From Brevundimonas abyssalis TAR-001 (lineage in GTDB: Bacteria > Pseudomonadota > Alphaproteobacteria > Caulobacterales > Caulobacteraceae): a DNA stretch of 64,000 nucleotides. The notes below the pieces were generated by a model, which was not told the origin of the DNA, made no database searches, and saw only the letters and a list, made by a program, of their open reading frames with translations. Where the stretch lies: positions 26,808 to 90,807 of the forward strand of contig NZ_BATC01000006.1 of NCBI RefSeq assembly GCF_000466985.1, written 5' to 3'. The position numbers and the translations under genes were made by a program. Shown here piece after piece: positions 1-8,176 of the stretch (its first letter is position 1; each line of letters begins with the position of its first letter).

Positions 1-783
1 ACCCGCGACGATGTCATGGATGCCCGTGGCCGCGCCGGTGGAGATCAGGTCGCCGGCCTTCAACGGCCGGCCGCGCCGGGCGTTCAGCTCCAGCAGGAAG
101 GCCAGGGCCCCCAGCGGACCGCCCGGAATGGTCGCGGCGCCGCCCTTGCCGACGCTTTGGCCGTCGATGAAGGTCTCGCAGGTCAGGTCCATCAGACGCT
201 CGCGCCAGTCCGGCACCTCGTGGCCCAGGATCAGCCCGGCGTTGTTGCCGAAGTCCGACGCCACGACGGGCGGGCCCAGAACATTGATGGTGGCCAGCGG
301 GCTGCCCGCCGGTTCCACGCCGACGATCAGGGTCTCGACCATGTCTGCGGCCTGTTCGGCGGTCCAGTCGGTGCGGTCTGCGGGAGCGTCCTTGGCCAGC
401 TTCAGGATGAATTCGGCCTCTACGGCGGCGAATCCGCCCTCGAAGACCGGAAAGTCCATCGTCTCGCCCTCGACCGCCGTCCATACGGCGCGGCGGAAGA
501 TGGGTCCGGCCAGGCGGGGCGCCTTGAGTCGCTCCAGCCAGGCGTCGGGGATGCGGCCGATCTTCCAGCCGACGACCTGATCGTCCCACAGGCCGATAGC
601 CTCGTCCTGAATGGCGTAAGCCGCGTCCATGCCGCCCGGAACGTCTCCGGGATAGTCGGGCAGGGCGCGCGCCTCGCTGCGCGCCGCCACGAAGGCGCGT
701 GCGATCGCCGGTCCGGAATCGTTGCTGGTATCGGCCCCGCCAAGGGGTCTGGTATCGGCCCCGCCAAGGGGTTTGGTCGCCAT
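1..783 (-). CDS. 2-keto-4-pentenoate hydratase / FAH-superfamily protein, partial (3' end outside window)
   Basis: Reading down the minus strand from the ATG at 783-781, the frame stays open to the window edge (261 codons). The protein resembles MhpD-type hydratases, which act on 2-keto-4-enoic acids: it has VGWKIG near residue 70, an acidic FEGGFAAVEAEF stretch, and a C-terminal GDLISTGAATGIHDI motif typical of the family. Only a short tail should be missing. The start region carries a perfect eight-residue duplication, (K/R)PLGGADT twice. It is divergent from the lacI-type gene and shares an intergenic operator-like site with it, so it probably belongs to the sugar-acid regulon. Its exact substrate cannot be read from sequence; a role on a 2-keto-3-deoxy sugar acid is inference. 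Confidence 0.75.
   Translation of the reverse strand, partial: MATKPLGGADTRPLGGADTSNDSGPAIARAFVAARSEARALPDYPGDVPGGMDAAYAIQDEAIGLWDDQVVGWKIGRIPDAWLERLKAPRLAGPIFRRAVWTAVEGETMDFPVFEGGFAAVEAEFILKLAKDAPADRTDWTAEQAADMVETLIVGVEPAGSPLATINVLGPPVVASDFGNNAGLILGHEVPDWRERLMDLTCETFIDGQSVGKGGAATIPGGPLGALAFLLELNARRGRPLKAGDLISTGAATGIHDIVAG
726..773. repeat. Tandem 24-bp duplication in the hydratase 5' end
   Basis: Two adjacent 24-nt units (726-749 and 750-773) differ only at the last base. They are in frame and encode the octapeptide (K/R)PLGGADT twice at residues 4-19 of the hydratase. It looks like a recent slippage duplication. Confidence 0.85.
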
Positions 784-895
784 GGTCACGCTGTTCTTGT
801 CCGTCTGTTTCACGCTGTCGGGATCGTCGTCCCGCGACCCGGGCGTTCATTTGCGCCGGTGTCTGCACTCCCCATCGCCCCAACATTGCGCCATG

Positions 896-909
896 GGAAA
901 CCGGTGTCA
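896..909. promoter_or_regulatory. LacI-type operator candidate (hydratase/lacI divergent region)
   Basis: GGAAACCGGTGTCA matches 12 of 14 positions of the palindrome TGACACCGGTGTCA found perfectly at 3753 and 6750. It lies roughly midway between the hydratase start (783) and the regulator start (about 1016). A weaker 10/14 copy is at 851-864. Autoregulation is inferred. Confidence 0.5.
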
Positions 910-1015
910 ATTTCATTTCGCCACCGGTGGACATTTGCTGGACGCCTCGCAGGTGGCGCGGGGCGTCCCACGCGGCTATGCAAGGGCAGGGAGCCGCGAG
1001 AGGACGGGACTGCAG

Positions 1016-2095
1016 TTGAGCACGATCGAAGACGAAGGCGACGACGCCGGCCCGACCGACCACGGGCTTACGCCAGGGCGCGCCGCGACCATCAACGACA
1101 TCGCCCGCATCGCCGGGGTGTCCAAGAAGACCGTGTCGCGGGTCATCAACCAGTCACCCTTCGTCAAGGCGGACACGCGCGAGAAGGTCGAGGCGGTGAT
1201 CGCCGAGCTGGGGTTCTCGCCGGATCCGCAGGCCCGGGGCCTGGCGTTCCGCCGCTCGTTCCTGATCGGCATGATCTACGACAATCCCAGCCCCAACTAC
1301 GTGGTGAACATGCAGCAGGGGATCCTGGACGCGGTGCGCGGCTCAGGTCTCGAGCTTGTGGTGCATCCCTGCGACCGGACCAGCGACGATTTCATGGCCA
1401 ATGTGCGCGGCTTCGCCGTGCGCCAGAAGCTGTTCGGCGCGGTCCTGCCGCCGTCGGTGTCGGAAGACGAGCGCGTCACCGGCATGCTGACCGAGGTGGG
1501 CTGTCCCTATGTGCGCATCGCCTCGGTCTCGCTGGACGCGCCCGAGCGGATGGTGGTCACCAACGACAGCCGGGGTGCGGCCGAGGCGGCGCGGCATCTG
1601 GTCGGACTGGGGCACAAGCGCATCGCCATGATCACCGGCCCGGACCTGTTCCGCTCGACCCATGAACGGGGTGAGGGTTTCCGTAGCGGTCTGGCCGAGG
1701 CCGGCATCACGCTTGAGGACGCCATGGTCGTTCGGGGCGCCTACACCTTCGATTCCGGCGTGGCGGCGGCCCGCGAACTGCTGTCGCGCAAGACCCGGCC
1801 CACCGCCATCTTCGCCGGCAATGACGAAATGGCCATCGGCGTCTATCAGGCGGCTCGCGACGCCGGGCTGGACGTGCCGTTCGACCTGTCCATCGTCGGC
1901 TTTGACGATGCGCCCATGTCGTCGCGCATCTGGCCGACCCTGACGACGGTCAAGCTGCCCATCCGGGACATGGGGCGCATGGCGGCGGAAAAGCTTCTGG
2001 CCAGGAGCCGGGGTCTGGATCCCGCGAAGCTGGAGCAGCCCGAGGTCATTCCCACCCTGATCGCGCGGGACTCCAGCGCCCCGCCCCGCCGGTGA
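1016..2095 (+). CDS. LacI-family transcriptional regulator of the uronate/KDG cluster
   Basis: A 359-residue LacI/GalR repressor if started at the TTG at 1016, which has a weak purine-rich stretch (AGAGGA) upstream; the frame is open further upstream but that part looks non-coding. The N-terminal helix-turn-helix reads ATINDIARIAGVSKKTVSRV, the family signature. It is followed by a periplasmic-binding-protein-like effector domain, with IFAGNDEMAIGVYQAARDAG and GFDDAPMSSRIWPTLTTV near the C-terminus. It is flanked by the hydratase and by the isomerase/dehydrogenase genes. CCGGT-centred palindromes upstream of kduD, the TonB receptor and kdgK are its likely operators; the effector is probably KDG or a related keto-sugar acid (inference). 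Confidence 0.88.
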   Translation: MSTIEDEGDDAGPTDHGLTPGRAATINDIARIAGVSKKTVSRVINQSPFVKADTREKVEAVIAELGFSPDPQARGLAFRRSFLIGMIYDNPSPNYVVNMQQGILDAVRGSGLELVVHPCDRTSDDFMANVRGFAVRQKLFGAVLPPSVSEDERVTGMLTEVGCPYVRIASVSLDAPERMVVTNDSRGAAEAARHLVGLGHKRIAMITGPDLFRSTHERGEGFRSGLAEAGITLEDAMVVRGAYTFDSGVAAARELLSRKTRPTAIFAGNDEMAIGVYQAARDAGLDVPFDLSIVGFDDAPMSSRIWPTLTTVKLPIRDMGRMAAEKLLARSRGLDPAKLEQPEVIPTLIARDSSAPPRR

Positions 2096-2117
2096 CGGCG
2101 GGCGGAGCCTGCGGCAT

Positions 2118-2759
2118 TCAGCGCCCGACGACGCCCTCGATATAGGCGCGGATGTCCTGATCCTTGGCGTTGGCGAAGAAGTATTCAGAGAAGCGCTCGC
2201 CGGCGACGGCGGCCTTGAGCAGGTCCTGGTCGACGGCCTTCAGGACCGTCAGCATGTCGTTGCAGGTTACGGCCTTCAGGTCCTTCAGGATGCCGCGGTT
2301 CTTCGCCATGATCTCGGCCCGCTCCTTGGGGTAGCCGAGGCCGCGCTCGCCTTCGAACAGCTTGCGGTAGACGTCCTGGAGGTTCAGCTCCGCCGCCCAG
2401 CCGAAGCCCTTGGCGTAGGGCATGGCGATGGCGTTGCCGTCGTTGATCTGGCCGAACAGGAAGGCGTCCGTGGGGTCGATGATCAGACCGCAGAAAACGC
2501 CCGGCATGGCGTTGGCGGCCAGCATGGAGCCGGTCCCCGTGCCGCAGCCGGTGACAACGAAATCGGCCGCGCCCGAATTGATCAGGATGCCCGTCAGAAG
2601 CCCGTTCATGACGTAGGTCAGCGAGGCCTTATCCTCGGGCGCGTACATGCCGTAGTGAAAGACCTCGTGGCCCAGCGGCTCGGCGACCGCGGTCAGGGCG
2701 TCGTGGACGATCTGGCTCTTGGCGGCCTGGCTGTTCTCGATGATCAGGGCGATTTTCAT
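2118..2759 (-). CDS. RpiB/LacA/LacB-family isomerase, DhuI-like (4-deoxy-L-threo-5-hexosulose-uronate ketol-isomerase)
   Basis: 213 residues, opening MKIALIIENSQAAKSQIVHD, with the RpiB-family core VTGCGTGTGSMLAANAMPGV around residues 69-88. It is longer than sugar-phosphate RpiB (about 150 aa) because of an extra C-terminal region ending near SEYFFANAKDQDIRAYIEGV. These features fit DhuI, described in streptococci as the isomerase that converts the unsaturated-uronate product DKH, doing the job of KduI. It is divergent from a KduD-type dehydrogenase and 143 bp away, with an operator-like site between. The family assignment is firm; the DHU substrate is inferred from resemblance and context. 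Confidence 0.8.
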   Translation of the reverse strand: MKIALIIENSQAAKSQIVHDALTAVAEPLGHEVFHYGMYAPEDKASLTYVMNGLLTGILINSGAADFVVTGCGTGTGSMLAANAMPGVFCGLIIDPTDAFLFGQINDGNAIAMPYAKGFGWAAELNLQDVYRKLFEGERGLGYPKERAEIMAKNRGILKDLKAVTCNDMLTVLKAVDQDLLKAAVAGERFSEYFFANAKDQDIRAYIEGVVGR

Positions 2760-2842
2760 GGAAGTCCTTCAAGGCAATTGGGATGGAGGCGACTGGCCGG
2801 GCGCTCCGGCGCCGGAGCGCGTCCATCGGTTGCATCACAGTA

Positions 2843-2856
2843 TGACACCGGTTACC
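2843..2856. promoter_or_regulatory. LacI-type operator candidate between dhuI-like gene and kduD
   Basis: TGACACCGGTTACC keeps the full left half of the TGACACCGGTGTCA palindrome and matches 11 of 14 positions. It sits in the only intergenic space shared by the two divergent catabolic genes. Confidence 0.5.
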
Positions 2857-2902
2857 ACTTGAGACAAATCCGCAATACGATGGCTTATGGGGAAACGTTG
2901 AA

Positions 2903-3661
2903 ATGCCCGTTTCGTTCGATCTTTCGGGGCGCACTGCCCTGATCACCGGCGCCAACACCGGCATCGGCCAGGGCATGGCCGTGGGCCTGGCCGAGGCCGG
3001 CGCCGACATCGTCGCCGTGGGGCGCTCCGATGCCGACGAGACCGGAGAGAAGGTGCGCGCCCTTGGCCGCAACTTTCACTTCATCAAGGCGGATCTGAGC
3101 TCCATCGCCCCCATCGAGGCGGTGGTGGCCGAGGCCTGGGACAAGGCGGGCGGCGTCGACATTCTGGTCAATAACGCCGGCATTATCCGTCGCGCCGACA
3201 GCCTGGACTTCTCGGAAGAAGACTGGGACGCGGTGATGGACACCAATCTTAAGGTCCTGTTCTTCCTGAGCCAGCAGGTCGCCCGCCGCTGGGTGGCCGA
3301 CAGCCGCAAGGGCAAGATCATCAACATCGCCTCCATGCTCAGCTTCCAGGGCGGCATCCGCGTGCCGTCCTACACCGCGTCCAAGTCGGGCGTGGCGGGG
3401 CTGACCAGGCTGATGGCCTGCGAGTGGGCGTCGAAAGGCATCAACGCCAACGCCATCGCGCCGGGCTACATCGCCACCAACAACACCGAGGCCCTGCGCA
3501 ACGACGAGACCCGCAACCGGGACATTCTGGCCCGCATCCCGGCCGCGCGCTGGGGCGATCCGTCCGACATGGCGGGCGCGGCGGTGTTCCTGGCGTCGTC
3601 GGCGTCGGACTACATGCACGGCGCCATCGTGCCCGTGGACGGGGGTTGGCTGGCCCGCTGA
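2903..3661 (+). CDS. kduD: 2-deoxy-D-gluconate 3-dehydrogenase / DKH reductase (SDR, KduD type)
   Basis: 252-residue short-chain dehydrogenase. It shows the NAD(P)-binding GANTGIGQG motif (residues 16-24), NNAG, the catalytic Ser followed by YTASK, and the KduD-typical C-terminal block GYIATNNTEALR followed by ILARIPAARWGDPSDMAG. KduD/DhuD interconverts 2,5-diketo-3-deoxygluconate and 2-keto-3-deoxygluconate (KDG) in the cytoplasm. A GGGGA sequence precedes the ATG. It faces the isomerase that would make its substrate, and the KdgK kinase that would use its product lies downstream at 6925. Confidence 0.92.
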   Translation: MPVSFDLSGRTALITGANTGIGQGMAVGLAEAGADIVAVGRSDADETGEKVRALGRNFHFIKADLSSIAPIEAVVAEAWDKAGGVDILVNNAGIIRRADSLDFSEEDWDAVMDTNLKVLFFLSQQVARRWVADSRKGKIINIASMLSFQGGIRVPSYTASKSGVAGLTRLMACEWASKGINANAIAPGYIATNNTEALRNDETRNRDILARIPAARWGDPSDMAGAAVFLASSASDYMHGAIVPVDGGWLAR

Positions 3662-3719
3662 GGCTGTCCTTGAACGCCGCACTTGCGCCGCATTCGGTTT
3701 TGGAGTTAGTGTCCCGCAT

Positions 3720-3733
3720 TGATACCGGTGTCA
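3720..3733. promoter_or_regulatory. LacI-type operator candidate 1 upstream of TonB receptor
   Basis: TGATACCGGTGTCA, 13 of 14 matches to the palindrome. Its centre is 33 bp (about three helical turns) from the perfect copy at 3753, an arrangement suited to cooperative repressor binding. Confidence 0.65.
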
Positions 3734-3752
3734 GAAATGCTCCGCGCATCCA

Positions 3753-3766
3753 TGACACCGGTGTCA
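3753..3766. promoter_or_regulatory. LacI-type operator candidate 2 upstream of TonB receptor
   Basis: Perfect 14-bp palindrome TGACACCGGTGTCA, 80 bp before the receptor start codon. The same sequence recurs exactly at 6750-6763. Confidence 0.72.
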
Positions 3767-3845
3767 AACGATCAAGTCAAATGACCGGGGGGCGATGATC
3801 CTTCCGGCGGTGGCCCGAAAAGGCCGTACATGGGAGGAGGATTGG

Positions 3846-6686
3846 ATGACCCATAACCATCCGCGCCGCCGCGCGCACAACATCGGGGTGTCTCTGGGCG
3901 CCATGACCGTGGCTCTGATGACCGCCGGGGCCGCCATGGCCCAGGAAGGGCCCGAAGCGACCGAAGTCGAAGAAATCGTCGTCACCGGCTTCCGCGCCAG
4001 TCTGGCCAATGCGCTGAACATCAAGCGCAACGAGGCCGGTGTCGTGGACGCCATCAGCGCCGAGGACATCGCCGATTTCCCGGACAGCAATCTGGCCGAA
4101 TCGATCCAGCGGATTCCCGGCGTATCCATCGACCGTGACGCGGGCGAAGGCCGCTCGCTGACGGTCCGTGGCCTGAGCTCGGAATTCACCCGCACCCGCA
4201 TCAACGGCATCGAGGCCCAGGCGACCACGGGCGCCACGGACTCCTCGGGCGGCGTCAACCGCGGCCGGGGCTTCGATTTCAACGTCTTCGCCTCCGAGCT
4301 GTTCAACAACATCACGGTCCGCAAGACCGCCGCCGCCGAGACCGAAGAAGGCTCTCTGGGCGCCACGGTGGATCTGCGCACCAGCCGCCCGTTCGATTAT
4401 CCCGGCTTCACCGCCGGCGGTTCGCTGCAGTACGGCTACAACGACATGGCCGAGGACTGGGCCCCGCGCGGCGCATTCCTGGTCAGCAACACCTGGATGG
4501 ACGGCCAGGTCGGCGCCCTGCTGTCGGTGGCCTACAGCGAGCGCAGCCTGTTCGAAGAAGGCTTCAGCTCGGTGCGTTGGGGTCCGGCCAGCGGCGACAA
4601 CGGCTTCGCCAACCCGGAAGCTCTTCCGGGCGGGGCGGCCAATGCGCCGAATCTGTTCCACCCGCGGATCCCGCGCTACGGCCGCCTGGTCCACGAACAG
4701 GAGCGCACCGGCGCCACCCTGTCGTTGCAGGCGCGTCCCGGTCACGGCCCCACGACCTTCACCTATGACCTGCTCTACTCGAACCTGGACTCCACCCGTC
4801 AGGAGAATTTCCTTGAGGCGTGGTCGCTCAGCCGGAATGCCTCCCAGGGCGGCAAGCCGGAAGTGGTCATCGTCGATGCGGTCGCCGAGGGCGCCGAGCT
4901 GGTCTACCTTGAGCTCGACAACATGGACATGCGGACCGAGCAGCGCTTCGACCGCCTGAACACCGAGTTCACCCAGCACACCTTCAACATCGACCACGAT
5001 TTCAGCGACACCTTCCGCATGAACGTGCTCGTGGGACGCTCGGAATCGGTCTTCGACAACGGCGAGCAGACCACGGTCATCATCGACCGCCAGAACACCG
5101 ACGGCTATTCGATCGACTTCCGTGGCAATCGCAACCTGCCGCTGATCAACTATGGCTTCGATGTCACCGATCCCAACGCCTGGACCATCGTCGGTCCGTC
5201 GGGCGTGGCGCCGCGCTCGGAAATCCGGATGAATCCGAACGGGCAGACCAACGTCTTCGATACGGCCCAGATGAACTTCACTTGGGACATCAACCCCACC
5301 TTCACCCTGCGCACCGGCGTCCACTACAAGAACTTCGACTCCGAGGGCTGGGGTCTGCGCCGCGCCGCGTCCAACGACACCATGCCGGAACTGCCGGCCG
5401 GCGTGTCCATGGCCGACCTGACCATGCTGCTGACGGGTTTCGGCGGCAACCTCGACCTGCCCACGGGCAACGCCACGTCCTGGATCGTGCCGGACCTGCA
5501 GGCCTTCGCCGAGCTGTTCAATATCTACTGCAACTGCGACACCGGCGTGCCGGGCGGCGACTTCCGCCTGACGGGCCTGAGCAACTCGCGTGCCTTGGGC
5601 AACTTCCGCAATGTCACCGAAGAGGCCCGCGGCGCCTATGTCCAGCTGGACTGGGACAGCTTCATCGGCTCCATGCCGTTCCGCGGCAACGTCGGCGTGC
5701 GCCATGTGCGCACCGATGTGGAGGCCACAGGCTATTCCACCTCGTCCGGCGCCACGCCGATCACGGGTGAGAACACCTACGACGACACCCTGCCGTCCCT
5801 GAATATGGCCATCGAGCCGATGCAGGATGTGATCGTCCGCTTCGGCGCCGCCCAGGTGATGTCGCGTCCGCCGGTCGGCAGCCTGATCCCGGTGTTCAAT
5901 CTCAGCGCCGACGGGGCGCCGAACCCCAGCGCCAGCCTGGGCAACGTGGACCTGGAGCCTTATCGGGCCGACACCTTCGACCTGAGTGTTGAGTGGTATT
6001 TCGCCCCGGAATCGCTGCTGTCGTTCGCCTTCTTCTACAAGGACATCTCGTCCTTCGTGCAGACGACCCAGCAGACCCTGACCTACGCCGAACTGACCGC
6101 CCTGAATCCGACGGCTTTCCCGGCCGGAGCGCGTCCTGCGGGTCTGGAGCACGTGTTCTCCACCCCGACCAATACGGCCGGCGGCCCGCTGTCAGGCTTC
6201 GAAATCAGCTACCAGCAGCCGTTCTACTTCCTGCCGGGACCGCTGGAGAACCTGGGCACGATCCTGAACTACACCTTCGTGGAGTCCGAGATCGACTACT
6301 GCCAGAGCTCGGCGTGCACGGCCATCGTGAGCGAGGACCTGGTCAACCTGTCACCGGAAGCCTGGAACGCCACGCTCTACTATGACGACGGCCGCTTCAA
6401 CGCCCGGGTTTCCGCCGCTTATCGCGACGGCTACTTCCAGCAGATCCCTGCCGGCAACGCTGGCGGCCTGGGCATCGTGGCCATCGGCAAGTCCGAGAGC
6501 CTGACCTGGGACGCCTCGGCGTCGTATGAAGTGACCGAGAACATCGTGGTCACCTTCGAAGGGTTGAACCTGACCGACGAGCCGAACCGTCAATGGCACG
6601 GCGAAGTGGGCGGGGGCCGCGACAGCGCCTATGTCTATCACCAGACCGGTCGTCAGTTTTACGCGGGCGTCCGCTACCGGTTCTGA
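3846..6686 (+). CDS. TonB-dependent receptor (oligo-uronate/sugar uptake candidate)
   Basis: 946-residue outer-membrane receptor. A signal peptide ends near MTAGAAMAQ, followed by a TonB box (EEIVVTGFRASLANAL) and a plug domain with DFPDSNLAESIQRIPGVSIDRD. A long beta-barrel follows, ending in the aromatic-terminated YAGVRYRF expected for barrel insertion. The ATG at 3846 has a strong AGGAGGA ribosome site. The plug sequence is of the type common in Caulobacter and Xanthomonas sugar loci. Two operator-like palindromes sit upstream and a terminator downstream. The ligand is unknown; oligogalacturonate, alginate or other unsaturated uronates are inferred from the neighbours. Confidence 0.9.
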   Translation: MTHNHPRRRAHNIGVSLGAMTVALMTAGAAMAQEGPEATEVEEIVVTGFRASLANALNIKRNEAGVVDAISAEDIADFPDSNLAESIQRIPGVSIDRDAGEGRSLTVRGLSSEFTRTRINGIEAQATTGATDSSGGVNRGRGFDFNVFASELFNNITVRKTAAAETEEGSLGATVDLRTSRPFDYPGFTAGGSLQYGYNDMAEDWAPRGAFLVSNTWMDGQVGALLSVAYSERSLFEEGFSSVRWGPASGDNGFANPEALPGGAANAPNLFHPRIPRYGRLVHEQERTGATLSLQARPGHGPTTFTYDLLYSNLDSTRQENFLEAWSLSRNASQGGKPEVVIVDAVAEGAELVYLELDNMDMRTEQRFDRLNTEFTQHTFNIDHDFSDTFRMNVLVGRSESVFDNGEQTTVIIDRQNTDGYSIDFRGNRNLPLINYGFDVTDPNAWTIVGPSGVAPRSEIRMNPNGQTNVFDTAQMNFTWDINPTFTLRTGVHYKNFDSEGWGLRRAASNDTMPELPAGVSMADLTMLLTGFGGNLDLPTGNATSWIVPDLQAFAELFNIYCNCDTGVPGGDFRLTGLSNSRALGNFRNVTEEARGAYVQLDWDSFIGSMPFRGNVGVRHVRTDVEATGYSTSSGATPITGENTYDDTLPSLNMAIEPMQDVIVRFGAAQVMSRPPVGSLIPVFNLSADGAPNPSASLGNVDLEPYRADTFDLSVEWYFAPESLLSFAFFYKDISSFVQTTQQTLTYAELTALNPTAFPAGARPAGLEHVFSTPTNTAGGPLSGFEISYQQPFYFLPGPLENLGTILNYTFVESEIDYCQSSACTAIVSEDLVNLSPEAWNATLYYDDGRFNARVSAAYRDGYFQQIPAGNAGGLGIVAIGKSESLTWDASASYEVTENIVVTFEGLNLTDEPNRQWHGEVGGGRDSAYVYHQTGRQFYAGVRYRF

Positions 6687-6709
6687 TCGAACAACTTCCT
6701 GAGCAGACT

Positions 6710-6745
6710 GGGCGTCGGACCTTCGGGTCCGGCGCCCTCTTTTTT
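6710..6745 (+). terminator. Rho-independent terminator after TonB receptor
   Basis: A 12-bp stem (GGGCGTCGGACC with GGTCCGGCGCCC, one G-T pair) with a TTCG tetraloop, followed by CTCTTTTTT. Confidence 0.9.
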
Positions 6746-6749
6746 GCGT

Positions 6750-6763
6750 TGACACCGGTGTCA
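6750..6763. promoter_or_regulatory. LacI-type operator candidate upstream of kdgK
   Basis: Perfect palindrome TGACACCGGTGTCA just past the terminator and about 160 bp before the kinase start, tying kdgK to the same regulon. Confidence 0.7.
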
Positions 6764-6924
6764 TAATCCAGTTTCCTACCCTCAACGAGAGCCCCGCTCG
6801 AACGGCGGCTTCGCAGGGACGGTTGAAGACTCCGAACCACGCCTGTGCTGAATGCACCCGATGGGCGCCGCCCGGCGCGCCTGTCGCATCCTGACGGCCG
6901 GGCCCGAAACACGAGGGACCCGCC

Positions 6925-8031
6925 GTGGCCGAGAACATCCTGAACATCCGCCCCGCCAGCGAGACGCGCTGGGACTGCGCGTCGTTCGGCGAGGTCATGC
7001 TGCGCTTCGATCCCGGCTTCGGCCGCGTGCGCAACGCCCGCACCTTCCAGGTCTGGGAAGGCGGCGGCGAGTACAATGTGGCCCGCGCCATGCGCAAATG
7101 CTGGGGCAAGCGCTCCACCGTCGTCACCGCCCTGCCCGTCAACGACCTGGGCTGGCTGGTGGAGGACTGCATCATGCAGGGCGGCGTGGACATGAGCCAT
7201 GTGGTCTGGCGCGAGTTCGACGGTCTGGGCCGCAACACCCGCGTCGGCCTGAACTTCACCGAAAAGGGCTTCGGCGTCCGCCCGGCCCTGGGCTGCTCCG
7301 ACCGGGGCCATTCGGCGGCCTCGCAGATCCGCCCCGGCGAAGTGAACTGGGAAAAGCTGTTCGGCGAGGAAGGCGTGCGCTGGTTCCACACCGGCGGCAT
7401 CTTCGCGGCCCTGGGCTCCAACACCGCCGAGGCGGTGATCGAGGCGGTGGAGATCGCCCGCAAGCACGGCACCATCGTGTCCTATGACCTGAACTACCGC
7501 CCCTCCCTGTGGAAGTCGCAGGGCGGCAAGGAGGGGGCCCGGAAGATCAACCGCAACATCGCCCAGTATGTGGATGTGATGATCGGCAACGAGGAGGACT
7601 TCACCGCCTGCCTCGGCTTCGAGGTCGAGGGTCTGGACGAGCACATTTCCTCCATCGACCCGGCCAATTTCAAGAAGATGATCCAGACGGCGGTGAAGGA
7701 ATTCCCCAATTTCAAGGTGGCCGCCACCACCCTGCGCAACGCCAAGACCGCCAGCGTCAACGACTGGTCCGCCATCATCTATGCAGGCGGCGAGTTCTAT
7801 GAATCCATGATACGCGAGGATCTGGAGATCTACGACCGCGTCGGCGGCGGCGACGGCTTCGCCTCCGGGCTCGCCTACGGCTTCATGGAGGGCAAGGGTC
7901 CCCAGGCGGCGGTGGACTACGGCGCGGCCCACGGCGCCCTGGCCATGACCACCCCCGGCGACACCTCCATGGTCAAGGCCGCCGAGGTCGAGGCGGTGAT
8001 GAAGGGCAAGGGGGCCCGCGTCATCCGCTGA
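6925..8031 (+). CDS. kdgK: 2-keto-3-deoxygluconate kinase (PfkB family)
   Basis: 368 residues from a GTG start with GAGGGA upstream. PfkB/ribokinase fold: the N-terminal GGGEYNVARAM matches the sugar-binding GG motif, and the C-terminal YDRVGGGDGFASGLAYG is the anion-hole/catalytic-Asp signature. SYDLNYRPSLW is typical of KDG kinases. It would phosphorylate KDG to KDPG, which enters the Entner-Doudoroff aldolase step; no aldolase is in the window. Located after kduD and the receptor behind its own operator-like site. Specificity for KDG over other keto-sugars is inferred from cluster context. Confidence 0.85.
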   Translation: MAENILNIRPASETRWDCASFGEVMLRFDPGFGRVRNARTFQVWEGGGEYNVARAMRKCWGKRSTVVTALPVNDLGWLVEDCIMQGGVDMSHVVWREFDGLGRNTRVGLNFTEKGFGVRPALGCSDRGHSAASQIRPGEVNWEKLFGEEGVRWFHTGGIFAALGSNTAEAVIEAVEIARKHGTIVSYDLNYRPSLWKSQGGKEGARKINRNIAQYVDVMIGNEEDFTACLGFEVEGLDEHISSIDPANFKKMIQTAVKEFPNFKVAATTLRNAKTASVNDWSAIIYAGGEFYESMIREDLEIYDRVGGGDGFASGLAYGFMEGKGPQAAVDYGAAHGALAMTTPGDTSMVKAAEVEAVMKGKGARVIR

Positions 8032-8129
8032 TCTTCTTTCCCGAAACCCGCCCGCGCATCGTCCTCTCCCAAGGCGCGCGGGCGGCGCCGGAACCGGTCC
8101 TTTGTCCTCCCCGAAGGCCGGTCGCCCCG

Positions 8130-8166
8130 ACGCCCGCTCTCCGTCACCCGGGGGGCGGGCGTTGTT
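8130..8166. terminator. Possible terminator between convergent kdgK and marR
   Basis: Stem ACGCCCGC (8130-8137) with GCGGGCGT (8155-8162), followed by TTGTT. A second GC stem (8048-8057 with 8076-8085) precedes it. Neither has a long T-run, so termination is only likely. Confidence 0.4.
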
Positions 8167-8176
8167 GCATTCAGCT

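Noticed and set aside
921..930. CCACCGGTGG as a further LacI-type operator
   Set aside because: It shares the CCGGT centre but only 9 of 14 positions with the palindrome; too weak to list as a site.
3777..6152. A 791-codon open frame on the minus strand opposite the TonB receptor
   Set aside because: It is the antisense of a clear receptor gene; GC-rich codons suppress stop codons, and its product is low-complexity with no domains.
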